A stretch of 64,000 nt of DNA from Aquincola agrisoli (GTDB lineage Bacteria; Pseudomonadota; Gammaproteobacteria; Burkholderiales; Burkholderiaceae_C): the NCBI RefSeq assembly GCF_036621135.1, contig NZ_JAZIBG010000019.1:62001-126000 (forward strand). The letters are read 5' to 3'. The notes below the pieces were generated by a model, which saw nothing but the letters and a program-made list of their open reading frames with translations, had not been told where the DNA came from and did no database searches. Shown here piece by piece: positions 1 through 7,967 of the stretch (positions are counted from its first letter, which is position 1; each line of letters begins with the position of its first letter). Position numbers and translations under genes: made by a program.

Positions 1-1637
1 GGCGCGGCGGCCGCGCGGGCGGCTGGCGCCGGCACAGGGCGGCGGAGGGCCGCGGCGCCCGTGCGTGCCGCCTTCGGCTGGGCTTCCAGCTTGAAGAGGC
101 CCACCACTTCCGTCAGCCGGGCTGCCTGGTGGCGCAGGCTTTCTGCCGCGGCAGCGCTTTCTTCCACCAGCGCCGCGTTCTGCTGCGTGACCTGGTCGAG
201 CTGCGTCACGGCCGTGCCCACCTGCTCGATGCCCGAGGCCTGCTCCTTCGTCGCGGCCGAGATCTCGCTGATGAACTGGCTCACGCGCTGCACCTGCGAG
301 ACGATCTCGCCCATCGAGCGGCCGGCATCGTCCACCTGCTGCGAGCCGGCGTGCACCTTGTCGACGCTGGCGCCGATCAGCACCTTGATCTCCTTGGCCG
401 CTTCGGCCGAGCGCTGCGCGAGGCCGCGCACCTCGCCCGCCACCACCGCGAAGCCGCGGCCCTGCTCGCCGGCGCGCGCCGCTTCCACCGCGGCGTTCAG
501 CGCCAGGATGTTGGTCTGGAACGCGATGCCGTCGATGGTGCCGATGATGTCGGCGATCTTCTTGGAAGAGGCGGTGATGTCCTGCATCGTCGACACGACA
601 TGGCCGACCAGCTCGCCGCCGCGTGCGGCGGCCTGCGACGCGGCGCTGGCCAGGGTGTTGGCCTGCGCGGCGGTGGCGGCGTTGTTCTGCACGGTGCTGG
701 TCAGCTCCTCCATCGAGGCGGCCGTCTGCTGCAGGTTGCTGGCCTGCTCCTCGGTGCGCTGGCTGAGGTCGGCGTTGCCGGTGGCGATCTGGTCGGAGCC
801 GGTGGCGATGCTGTCGCTGCTGGCGCGCACCTGGCTCACCACCTCCGCCAGCCGGGCCTGCATGCGCGCCATCGCCGCGAGGATGCTGGTGTCGTCGCCC
901 GGCCGCACGGGCACCTGCGCCGACAGGTCACCTTCGGCGATGCGGCCCGCGATGCCGACGACCGTGTCGGGCTCGCCGCCCAGCCGGCCGGTGATGTTGC
1001 GCGTGATGCCGATGGCGACGCCGGCGCCGAGCAACACCACGCCGCCCAGCGTCGCGAGGATGACGAGGCGGGCGCTGCCGTAGGTGGCGTCGGCCGCGTG
1101 GGTCGCTTCGACACTGCCCTGGGCGTTCAGCTTGACGAGCTGGATCAGCAGGGCGCCGCCGTCGTCGAGATGGCGCTGCGAGGCGGCGCGAGCCAGGTCG
1201 CGGGCGTCGTCGTTGCGGTTGGCCCTCGACAGCGCACGGATCTTCGGATGCTCGCCCAGGTACAGCGCCCACTGGCGCTTGAAGTCGTCCCACAGCGCCT
1301 GCTCCTGCGGCGAGGAGACAAGAGGCTCATAGGCGGCGAAGTCGGCGGCCATCTCCTGGACCAACGCGTCGAAGCGGCCTTCGTAGATCGTCATCTGCTC
1401 GTCGCTGGTCGACAGCAGGTGCTGCAGCTCGGCGCGCCTGACGTCCGAGGCGGTCGCCTTGATCTCGGAGATCACCTGCACGCTGGGCAGCCAGTTGGCG
1501 GTGATCTCCTCGACGTTGCCTTTGAGGGAGGCCAGCTGCCCGATGGCGGACAGGCCGAGCCCCGCGGCCAGGGCGATCACCCCGCCGAAGGCCAGGGCGA
1601 GCCGCTGGCCCAGTCGCAGATTGCTCAGGAATTTCAT
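1..1637 (-). CDS. Methyl-accepting chemotaxis protein, C-terminus cut by window edge
   Basis: Membrane chemoreceptor that passes ligand signals to CheA/CheW. The reading frame opens at ATG 1637 (MKFLSNLRLGQRLALAFGG), with a hydrophobic N-terminal helix, a four-helix-bundle-like periplasmic part, a second membrane helix, a HAMP segment and the conserved signalling hairpin. Motifs of that hairpin (GIAFQTNILALNAAVEAARA, GRGFAVVAGEVR) read on the minus strand at about 400-530. The frame is still open at base 1 in a Pro/Ala-rich tail, so any C-terminal tether is not visible. A sigma-28-like site lies just upstream. The ligand cannot be inferred. Confidence 0.93.
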   Translation of the reverse strand, partial: MKFLSNLRLGQRLALAFGGVIALAAGLGLSAIGQLASLKGNVEEITANWLPSVQVISEIKATASDVRRAELQHLLSTSDEQMTIYEGRFDALVQEMAADFAAYEPLVSSPQEQALWDDFKRQWALYLGEHPKIRALSRANRNDDARDLARAASQRHLDDGGALLIQLVKLNAQGSVEATHAADATYGSARLVILATLGGVVLLGAGVAIGITRNITGRLGGEPDTVVGIAGRIAEGDLSAQVPVRPGDDTSILAAMARMQARLAEVVSQVRASSDSIATGSDQIATGNADLSQRTEEQASNLQQTAASMEELTSTVQNNAATAAQANTLASAASQAAARGGELVGHVVSTMQDITASSKKIADIIGTIDGIAFQTNILALNAAVEAARAGEQGRGFAVVAGEVRGLAQRSAEAAKEIKVLIGASVDKVHAGSQQVDDAGRSMGEIVSQVQRVSQFISEISAATKEQASGIEQVGTAVTQLDQVTQQNAALVEESAAAAESLRHQAARLTEVVGLFKLEAQPKAARTGAAALRRPVPAPAARAAAA

Positions 1638-1670
1638 GACGTTGGTGCTGTTTGAAATGGCGGTAGATGC

Positions 1671-1697
1671 TTATCGGAGGCATCGACCGCAGTTGAA
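1671..1697 (-). promoter_or_regulatory. Sigma-28 (FliA)-like promoter of the first chemoreceptor
   Basis: On the minus strand the sequence reads TTCAACTG, 11 bases, TCCGATAA, close to the enterobacterial FliA consensus TAAAGTTT-N11-GCCGATAA. It ends about 33 bases before ATG 1637. The same TTCAA-N14-TCCGATA arrangement precedes the neighbouring chemoreceptor. Confidence 0.6.
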
Positions 1698-1767
1698 GCG
1701 CCAAATCGTCAAAAGTGATTGAAATTCCTGGTGTAAGTGATGGGTGAATCTGCGGCGGCCGAAAGTG

Positions 1768-3513
1768 TCAGAAGGATGCCCAGTCGTCCGCCCCCGCTGC
1801 CGCGGTGGCCGGCTGCGGTGCAGGCGCGGGGGCGGGTGAAGCCTGCTTGGCGGCAGGCCGGGAGGCGGCCGCTGGTCGTGCGGCCGGCGTGGCGGTATGC
1901 GGCGCGGAGGCCGTGAAGGCCTTCGCGGCGGGGGCTGCGGCCAGGCTGCCCCCGCCCTGCTGCAGCTTGAACACCGCCACGGCCTGCACGAGCTGCTGCG
2001 CCTGCTGGCGCAGGCTGTCCGCGGCGGCCGCGCTTTCTTCCACCAGGGCGGCGTTCTGCTGCGTGGCCTGGTCCATCTGGCTGACCGCTTCGCCGACCTG
2101 GGCCACACCCGCGCTCTGCTCGGCGCTGGCTCGGCTGATGTCGCTCATGATCTGGTTGACGCGGCCGATCGACTGCACCACTTCGCTCATCGTCGTGCCG
2201 GCCTGGTCGACGAGCTGGGTGCCGGCCGCCACGCGTTCGACGCTCGCCGAGATCAGCGTCTTGATCTCCTTCGCGGCCTCGGCGCTGCGCTGGGCCAGCG
2301 TGCGCACCTCGCCGGCCACCACCGCGAAGCCGCGGCCCTGCTCGCCGGCCCGCGCCGCTTCCACCGCGGCGTTCAGCGCCAGGATGTTGGTCTGGAAGGC
2401 GATGCCGTCGATCACCGCGATGATGTCGGCGATGCGGGTGCTGCTCTGGTTGATCTCCTTCATGGTGTCGACCACGCGGCTCACCACCTCGCCGCCCTGC
2501 ACGGCCACGGTGCTGGCGGTCTGGGCGAGCTGGTTGGCCTGCTGGGCGTTGTCGGCGTTGTGCTTGACGGTGGTGGAGAGCTGCTCCATCGACGCGGCGG
2601 TTTCCTCCAGCGCACTGGCCTGTTCCTCGGTCCGGGCCGAGAGGTCCTGGTTGCCCTGGGCGATCTGCGCCGAGGCGGTGGCAACGCTTTCCGCGTTCTG
2701 CCGGACGTTGGAGACCACCTTCACCAGGTTGGCCTGCATCGCGGCCATGCGGGCGACGACGCTGCTGTCGTCGCCGGCCTTCGCCCGGATCGGCCAGGTC
2801 AGGTCGCCTTCGGCCACGGCATTGGCGGCGGAGGCCACCTCGGCGGGCTCGCCGCCCAGCGGACGGGTGATGCTGCGGCTGATCAGCAGCGACACGCCGA
2901 CCGACAGCAGCACCGCGGCGACGATCACCGCCCAGGTCGCCTGGGTGCTCTCGGCGACGATGACGTCGCTGTCGTCATAGGCCTTCTTGCCGAGCGCCAC
3001 GTTCACGTCGACCAGGGCGGAGAGCAGGTCGTCCGCCTTCTGGAAGATGGGGGCCACCTGGTCCAGCAGCGCCGCCAGCGCCTCGGCGCTCTGCCCCTCG
3101 TCGATGAGCTTCGTGGTCTGGGCGGCGGCCGACAGGTACGGCGGCCAGGCGGCGTCGAACTGCGCCAGCAGTTCGGTTTCCTTCGCGGTGAGCGAGGTCT
3201 TGCGGTACTTGTCGATCAGCGCATTCATCTGCGCGATGTTCTTGGTCATGCCCTCGGCGATCGCCGCCCGCTTGGGTTTTTCGTCTTCCGCCAGGTACGC
3301 GAACATTGCGCGGTTGTGGTAGATCGCCTGCATGTTGGCGTTGGCGACGTCGGCCGTCGGCACCAGGTTGGTGTCGTACATCGTGTTCAGCATGTCGTTG
3401 ACCTTGGAGGTCTGCGACAGGCCGAACAGCCCCACGCCGAGCGTGAGGGCCGCGGCGAGCAGGGCCAGCCCGATCATCCGGGCGCTGATGGTGCTTTGCG
3501 CTAACCACTTCAT
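1768..3513 (-). CDS. Methyl-accepting chemotaxis protein (Tar/Tsr-type)
   Basis: Chemoreceptor of 581 residues. An N-terminal membrane helix (about residues 12-32) is followed by a four-helix-bundle ligand domain, a second membrane helix near 190-210, HAMP, and the full cytoplasmic signalling domain with the tip motif IDGIAFQTNILALNAAVEAA. After a Pro/Ala-rich linker the protein ends in DDWASF, which resembles the C-terminal pentapeptide (NWETF type) used by major receptors to tether CheR and CheB; that role is inferred. The start is ATG 3513, behind GGGGAAG. It is preceded by a sigma-28-like promoter and lies in tandem with the first receptor, so the pair may be duplicates. Confidence 0.95.
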   Translation of the reverse strand: MKWLAQSTISARMIGLALLAAALTLGVGLFGLSQTSKVNDMLNTMYDTNLVPTADVANANMQAIYHNRAMFAYLAEDEKPKRAAIAEGMTKNIAQMNALIDKYRKTSLTAKETELLAQFDAAWPPYLSAAAQTTKLIDEGQSAEALAALLDQVAPIFQKADDLLSALVDVNVALGKKAYDDSDVIVAESTQATWAVIVAAVLLSVGVSLLISRSITRPLGGEPAEVASAANAVAEGDLTWPIRAKAGDDSSVVARMAAMQANLVKVVSNVRQNAESVATASAQIAQGNQDLSARTEEQASALEETAASMEQLSTTVKHNADNAQQANQLAQTASTVAVQGGEVVSRVVDTMKEINQSSTRIADIIAVIDGIAFQTNILALNAAVEAARAGEQGRGFAVVAGEVRTLAQRSAEAAKEIKTLISASVERVAAGTQLVDQAGTTMSEVVQSIGRVNQIMSDISRASAEQSAGVAQVGEAVSQMDQATQQNAALVEESAAAADSLRQQAQQLVQAVAVFKLQQGGGSLAAAPAAKAFTASAPHTATPAARPAAASRPAAKQASPAPAPAPQPATAAAGADDWASF

Positions 3514-3555
3514 GTTTCTTCCCCTTCGATAGTTGAGGTGCCAGATGGCAGGTCA

Positions 3556-3582
3556 CTATCGGATGGTGAAGCAATAATTGAA
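3556..3582 (-). promoter_or_regulatory. Sigma-28 (FliA)-like promoter of the second chemoreceptor
   Basis: Minus strand reads TTCAATTA, 11 bases, TCCGATAG, ending about 43 bases before ATG 3513. It matches the site upstream of the adjacent receptor in both spacing and sequence. Confidence 0.6.
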
Positions 3583-3583
3583 G

Positions 3584-3630
3584 TGATAAAAAAGAAACAG
3601 GCCGTCATTTTCCGACGTTATAACGGCCTG
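3584..3630 (-). terminator. Rho-independent terminator of the PQQ dehydrogenase-cytochrome operon
   Basis: Minus strand shows CAGGCCGT pairing with ACGGCCTG around a 17-base loop, followed by TTTCTTTTTT. It lies directly after the cytochrome gene and directly before the chemoreceptor promoter, insulating the two units. Confidence 0.7.
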
Positions 3631-3650
3631 CCTGGCAGGAACGGACGGGC

Positions 3651-3989
3651 TCAGGGGAGCTGCGCAGTCACCTTGATCGACGAGAACCAGGCCGCCAGGT
3701 TGTCGATGTCTGCGTCGGTCAGCGGCTTGGCCATCACGCCCATCACTTCGTGCGCGCGCGCGCCGCTGCGGTAGGCGCGCAGCTGCGCGGCGACGTAGAG
3801 CGCGGGCTGCCCGGCGAGGTGGGGCGCATCGGGCGCGGTGCTCAGGCCGTTGGGGCCGTGACACACCGCGCACATCTGCGCCTTGGCCTTGCCGGCGGCG
3901 GCGTCGGCCGCCCCGGCGGGCAGGGCGGCCAGCGGCACCCCGGCCAGCAAGGCGGCGAGCCTGGCCGTGGTCAGGATGCCTGCCTTCAC
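3651..3989 (-). CDS. Small periplasmic c-type cytochrome
   Basis: A 112-residue monohaem cytochrome c. The GTG start (3989) overlaps the TGA of the upstream gene as GTGA, which decides the start and implies translational coupling. An N-terminal signal peptide (LTTARLAALLAGVPLAALPAG) is followed by CAVCH, the haem-attachment CxxCH, and a C-terminal PLTDADIDNLAAWFSSI helix typical of class I cytochromes, with candidate axial Met residues just before it. Because it is coupled to a PQQ-type sugar dehydrogenase gene, it is probably that enzyme's electron acceptor in the periplasm (inference). Confidence 0.9.
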   Translation of the reverse strand: MKAGILTTARLAALLAGVPLAALPAGAADAAAGKAKAQMCAVCHGPNGLSTAPDAPHLAGQPALYVAAQLRAYRSGARAHEVMGVMAKPLTDADIDNLAAWFSSIKVTAQLP

Positions 3990-5266
3990 GGTGCGCTGTA
4001 GGTGATGCGGTAGATCGCGCCGGCGAAGTCGTCGGAGACGAGCAGCGATCCGTCCTTCATGACCGCCACGTCCACCGGCCGGCCGCGGTACACGCCGGTA
4101 TCGCCGTCGAGCCAGCCGTCGGCGAAGACTTCGGTCTTGTCGGCGGTGCCGTCGGGCTTCAGGGAGGTGAAGAGCACCCGCGCCCCCACCGGCTTGGTGC
4201 GGTTCCAGGAACCGTGCTGCGCCGAGAAGAAGCCGCCCTGGTACTTGGCCGGGAACTGCTTGGCCGTGTAGAAGGCCATGCCCAGGTCGGCCGCGTGCGC
4301 ATCGGTCATCACCTGCGGATTCACCGCGCCGGCGGGGATGGGATCCTTGTCGTAGCCGCCGTCGGTGATGCGCGTCTTCGCCACGATGTATGGGTAGCCG
4401 AAGAACTGGCCGGCTTGCGTGGCACGGTTGATCTCGCCCATCGGGATGTCGTCGCCCATGCCGTCGGTCTGGTTGTCGGTGAACCAGAGGGTCTTGTCCT
4501 TCGGGTTGAAGTCCATGCCCACCGAGTTGCGCACGCCGCGCGCGAACACCTCGCGCTTGCTGCCGTCGAGCGCCATGCGCACGATGCCTCCGATGCCGAC
4601 TTGCTCGTACAGCTTCAGCTTTTCGCGCGGCTGCACGTTGAACGGCTGGCCGAGCGTGATGTACAGCAGGTTGTCGGGCCCCACCCGGCAGGTGCGTGCG
4701 CCGTGGTTGAAGGACTCCTCCTCGACCGGGATCAGCTGGCCCTGCGGCACGACCTCGGCCACCGCGACGTCGGGGCCTTCGTAGAAGAACTCCGCTGCCG
4801 GGAACATCAACACGCGGTTGTGCTCGGCGACGAGCAGGCTGCCGTCGCGGGTCCAGCACACGCCGTTGGGGACCTTGAAGTTCAGCGATGGCGCGAAGGC
4901 CTTGACCTCGCTGGCGGTGCCGGTGGACAGGCGGTCCGTCACGGCCCAGACGGCCGTCTTGCGGGTGCCGACGAACAGCATGTTCGTCGATGGCGCCACC
5001 GCCATGTGGCGCGCGTCGGGGACCATCGCATAGAGCGAGATGCGGAAGCCGGCCGGCAGCTTCACCTTCTCCAGGTTCTTGCGGATCGCGTCGGCGGCGG
5101 GGCCGGTCTGGGGCACCGGGGGGATGTTCAGGTCGGTGCCCGAGACCTTCATCTGCTTGAGCTTGTCGATGTTCTGCGCCTGCGCCGGCAGCACGGCGCA
5201 GATCGCGAGCGCGGCGGCGATCAGCGCGGCCTGCGGGCCGGGGGACGGGCGGTTCGTGCGTGGCAT
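3986..5266 (-). CDS. PQQ-dependent sugar (glucose/sorbosone-type) dehydrogenase, periplasmic
   Basis: Beta-propeller oxidoreductase of the soluble glucose/sorbosone dehydrogenase family, expected to oxidise an aldose or aldehyde with PQQ. I chose ATG 5266, 23 codons inside the longest frame, because AGGAGA lies just before it and a clean signal peptide follows (AALIAAALAICAVLPAQAQ). The mature part shows repeated blade motifs such as GTRKTAVWAV, LLVAEHNRVLMFP, PDNLLYITLGQP and VRNSVGMDFNPKDKTLWFTDNQ, the last typical of the family. It is coupled to a cytochrome c gene and lies behind a sigma-54-type promoter facing an enhancer-binding regulator. The true substrate is not deducible. Confidence 0.88.
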   Translation of the reverse strand: MPRTNRPSPGPQAALIAAALAICAVLPAQAQNIDKLKQMKVSGTDLNIPPVPQTGPAADAIRKNLEKVKLPAGFRISLYAMVPDARHMAVAPSTNMLFVGTRKTAVWAVTDRLSTGTASEVKAFAPSLNFKVPNGVCWTRDGSLLVAEHNRVLMFPAAEFFYEGPDVAVAEVVPQGQLIPVEEESFNHGARTCRVGPDNLLYITLGQPFNVQPREKLKLYEQVGIGGIVRMALDGSKREVFARGVRNSVGMDFNPKDKTLWFTDNQTDGMGDDIPMGEINRATQAGQFFGYPYIVAKTRITDGGYDKDPIPAGAVNPQVMTDAHAADLGMAFYTAKQFPAKYQGGFFSAQHGSWNRTKPVGARVLFTSLKPDGTADKTEVFADGWLDGDTGVYRGRPVDVAVMKDGSLLVSDDFAGAIYRITYSAP

Positions 5267-5330
5267 GTGTCTTGTCTCCTCGTTGTGGATGAATGCCCCC
5301 GGGGCTCCGCGGCCCGGGCCCACCCACCTT

Positions 5331-5346
5331 TGCAATGCATATGCCG
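5331..5346 (-). promoter_or_regulatory. Sigma-54 (-24/-12) promoter for the dehydrogenase-cytochrome operon
   Basis: Minus strand reads CGGCATATGCATTGCA. It keeps the essential GG (5345-5344) and GC (5333-5332) separated by exactly 10 bases and resembles TGGCAC-N5-TTGCA. Transcription would start near 5320, giving a leader of about 55 bases before ATG 5266. A sigma-54 activator gene lies immediately divergent. Confidence 0.6.
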
Positions 5347-5456
5347 GCGCGCGGCATCCGGGCAGCAGATGCCGCCTGCCCCGGAGGCCTCAGGACAAAC
5401 CCGCGGCCCGACGCAGCGCCGCAGGTGTGCAGTGCCTGGGCATCGGTGCAGAGGCA

Positions 5457-5473
5457 TGACCAGAAACTGGTCA
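5457..5473. promoter_or_regulatory. Perfect inverted repeat, candidate enhancer site
   Basis: TGACCAGAAACTGGTCA has two perfect 7-base arms around AAA. It lies about 120 bases upstream of the -24/-12 promoter and about 85 bases before the regulator start. That is a usual distance for the upstream activating sequence of a sigma-54 enhancer-binding protein, which could also control its own gene from here. Confidence 0.5.
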
Positions 5474-5558
5474 GTTGTCTGAAGCTGTGCAGGCCTGCTA
5501 TGGTCTGCGCTCCACAGGGGCCAGACGAGCGGCGTCAGACCGCGCGAGGAGACCACCC

Positions 5559-7469
5559 ATGCTGGTACAAGCCCGTAGTGCAGTGCAGGACGATTGGCGG
5601 CTGGCGCAGATGCGCGCGCTGCTCGCGCGGCGCAATCCCGGTGCCGCCGAGGAGCCGCCGGTCGACATCCTCGAGAGCTGGGCGCGCTGCCTCGATGCGG
5701 GGCTCGATTTCTCGCGGCCGGTGCCGCTGGCCGTGGTGGAGGACGCCGACCTGCGCCGCCGCCGCGACGAAGCCGGCCGCGTCCGCGAACTGGCGCTGGT
5801 GGAACTGGAGATGCTGTTCCAGCAGATCGCCGGCTCCAACTTCCTGCTGGCCTTCGCCGACACCGACGGCATCGTGCTCGACCGGTACGCCGACCAGCGC
5901 TTCGCCACCAGCCACGCCGGTGCCGGCATCCCCGCGGGCAGCCTGTGGACCGAATCGGCGGCCGGCACCAACGGCCTGGGGACCGCGCTCGCTTGCGGCC
6001 GGTCGGTGGCGGTGAACGGGCCCGAGCACTTCTTCGGGCAGTTCTGCGACATCTCGTGCACCGCGGCGCCGATCCGCGACGCGGACGGCAGGATCGTCGG
6101 CGCGCTCGACGCCTCGTCGTACTTCGACACACGCCAGCGCCACACCCAGGCGCTGGTGCAGATGGCCGCGGCGCACATCGAGAACGTGCTGCTCGCGGAG
6201 CAGCGCGCCGCGCACCTGGTGGTGGCGATCCATCCCCGGCCGGAATTCATCGGCACGCTCAGTGCCGGCCTGCTCGCGTTCGGCGGCGACGGGTGCGTCA
6301 GTGCGTTCAATGCGCGTGCCGCCGGGCTGTTGAGCGGGCTGGCCGTCCGGCGGGGCACGGCGTTCGAGGACTTGTTCAACGAACCGTTCGAGCGCTTCGT
6401 CGCCCGCCTGCATGGCAGCGGCACGCGGCTGCGCGACGCGCTGGGCAGCGTGCTGGCGGTGTCCTGCCTGCAGCCGGGCGGCATCGCGGCGCGGCGGCCC
6501 TCGGTACCCGTCTCCGCGCCCGCGTCCACCGGCCGGCTGCCGCGTCCGGCTGCGTCGCTGCCGGCGGCGGGGGAAGTGGCCGAGGACGCCGCAGTGCAGC
6601 AGGCCTACACGCTGGCCGCGGCCGCCGTCCGCCGCGGCCTGCCGGTGCTGATCCAGGGCGAGACGGGCAGCGGCAAGGAGCTGCTGGCGCGGCACGCGCA
6701 TGCGGCCAGCGGCCGGCCCGGGCCCTTCGTGCCCGTCAACTGCGGCGCCGTGCCGGCCGAGCTGTTCGAGGCCGAGTTGTTCGGTTATGTGGGGGGCGCG
6801 TTCACGGGCGCGCGCCGGCAGGGGCACGAGGGCCTGCTGGCCGCCGCGCACCGCGGCACGCTGCTGCTCGACGAGGTCGGTGAACTGCCGTTGCCGCTGC
6901 AGGCGGCGCTGCTGCGCTTCCTCGACGACGGGCTGCTGCGGCCGGTGGGCGGGCGCCAGCTGAAGGCGGTCGACGTCCAGGTGCTCGCGGCCACGCACGT
7001 CGAGCTGGCGCAGGCGGCGGCGCAGGGGCGCTTCCGCGCCGACCTGCTGTACCGGCTCGATGCGGTGACCGTGCGGCTGCCGCCGCTGCGCCAGCGAACC
7101 GATTTCGAGGCCGCCGCCGACCATGCGCTGCGGGCGCTGCAGGCCGATGCGCGCCTGACGCCGGCGGCGTTGCGGCGGCTCGCGGAACACGCTTGGCCGG
7201 GCAACTTCCGCGAGCTGCGCGCCTGCCTCGCGCGTGCACTGCTGGTGCATCCCACCGGCCTGCTCGATGCCGGCGACGTGGCGGGGGTGCTGCCACCGTC
7301 GCAGCGCGAGGCGCCGGGCCCGGGCCTGTCGCGCCTGCAGCAGGGCGCAACGCAGGCCGTGGTGGCCGAGTACCGCCGCAGTGGGTCGGTCAGCCGCACG
7401 GCGCGCAACCTGCGGGTCTCGCGGACGACGGTGTACCGGCACCTGCGCGAGGCCGGCGCGCTCGATTGA
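5559..7469 (+). CDS. Sigma-54-dependent transcriptional activator, AcoR-like (GAF-AAA+-Fis HTH)
   Basis: Activator of 636 residues that would remodel RNA polymerase-sigma-54. ATG 5559 was chosen over an upstream in-frame ATG because GAGGAGA precedes it. An N-terminal GAF sensory region (about 60-220, with FADTDGIVLDRY and AGTNGLGTAL as in AcoR-type activators) is followed by a AAA+ domain. That domain has Walker A GETGSGKE near 367, the sigma-54 contact loop GAFTGA near 413 and Walker B LLLDEVGE near 434. The C-terminal Fis-type helix-turn-helix is SRTARNLRVSRTTVYRHL near 610. It is divergent from the PQQ dehydrogenase operon, its probable target. The inducer is unknown. Confidence 0.93.
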   Translation: MLVQARSAVQDDWRLAQMRALLARRNPGAAEEPPVDILESWARCLDAGLDFSRPVPLAVVEDADLRRRRDEAGRVRELALVELEMLFQQIAGSNFLLAFADTDGIVLDRYADQRFATSHAGAGIPAGSLWTESAAGTNGLGTALACGRSVAVNGPEHFFGQFCDISCTAAPIRDADGRIVGALDASSYFDTRQRHTQALVQMAAAHIENVLLAEQRAAHLVVAIHPRPEFIGTLSAGLLAFGGDGCVSAFNARAAGLLSGLAVRRGTAFEDLFNEPFERFVARLHGSGTRLRDALGSVLAVSCLQPGGIAARRPSVPVSAPASTGRLPRPAASLPAAGEVAEDAAVQQAYTLAAAAVRRGLPVLIQGETGSGKELLARHAHAASGRPGPFVPVNCGAVPAELFEAELFGYVGGAFTGARRQGHEGLLAAAHRGTLLLDEVGELPLPLQAALLRFLDDGLLRPVGGRQLKAVDVQVLAATHVELAQAAAQGRFRADLLYRLDAVTVRLPPLRQRTDFEAAADHALRALQADARLTPAALRRLAEHAWPGNFRELRACLARALLVHPTGLLDAGDVAGVLPPSQREAPGPGLSRLQQGATQAVVAEYRRSGSVSRTARNLRVSRTTVYRHLREAGALD

Positions 7470-7499
7470 GCCGCGGCCGGGGCCTGGCGGCCCGCACGC

Positions 7500-7943
7500 T
7501 CAGATATCGCGGATGAGCTGCCGGAACTCGTCGACGTCCTCGAAGCTGCGGTAGACCGACGCGAAGCGCACGTAGGCGACCTTGTCGATGCGCTTGAGTT
7601 CGCGCATGACGAGTTCACCGAGCCGCGTGGAGGGCAGCTCCCGTGCGCCGCTGGTTCGCAGCTTCTCCTCGATGCGCTCGATGGCGGCATCGACCTGCTC
7701 CATGCTGACGGGCCGCTTGCGCAGCGCCAGCAGCATCGACGCGCGCAGCTTGGCGCTGTCGAACTCGACCCGCGCGCCGCCCTTCTTCACCACCGACGGC
7801 ATCGCGATCTCCGGGCGCTCGTAGGTCGTGAAGCGCTTGTCGCAGCTCAGGCAGCGGCGGCGACGGCGGATGACGTCGCCTTCGTCGGAGTCGCGGGTCT
7901 CGACGACCTGCGTCTCCTCGTGGCTGCAGAAGGGGCAGCGCAT
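7500..7943 (-). CDS. nrdR: Transcriptional repressor NrdR
   Basis: Zinc-finger/ATP-cone repressor of ribonucleotide reductase genes. The 147 residues match the family length. The N-terminus begins MRCPFC and later has CLSCDKRFTTYE, giving the two Cys pairs of the zinc ribbon. The ATP-cone follows (VVKKGGARVEFDSAKLRASMLLALRKRPV). It lies 24 bases downstream of glyA on the same strand, the usual beta/gammaproteobacterial arrangement. Confidence 0.97.
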   Translation of the reverse strand: MRCPFCSHEETQVVETRDSDEGDVIRRRRRCLSCDKRFTTYERPEIAMPSVVKKGGARVEFDSAKLRASMLLALRKRPVSMEQVDAAIERIEEKLRTSGARELPSTRLGELVMRELKRIDKVAYVRFASVYRSFEDVDEFRQLIRDI

Positions 7944-7967
7944 GGAGCGGCGCGGGGCTGCCGGGTG

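Noticed and set aside
129..1655. Long open frames antisense to real genes (for example 129-1655, 1897-3504, 4214-5482, 20404-23121)
   Set aside because: They are Arg/Ala/Gly/His-rich shadows produced by high GC at third codon positions over well-identified genes on the other strand.
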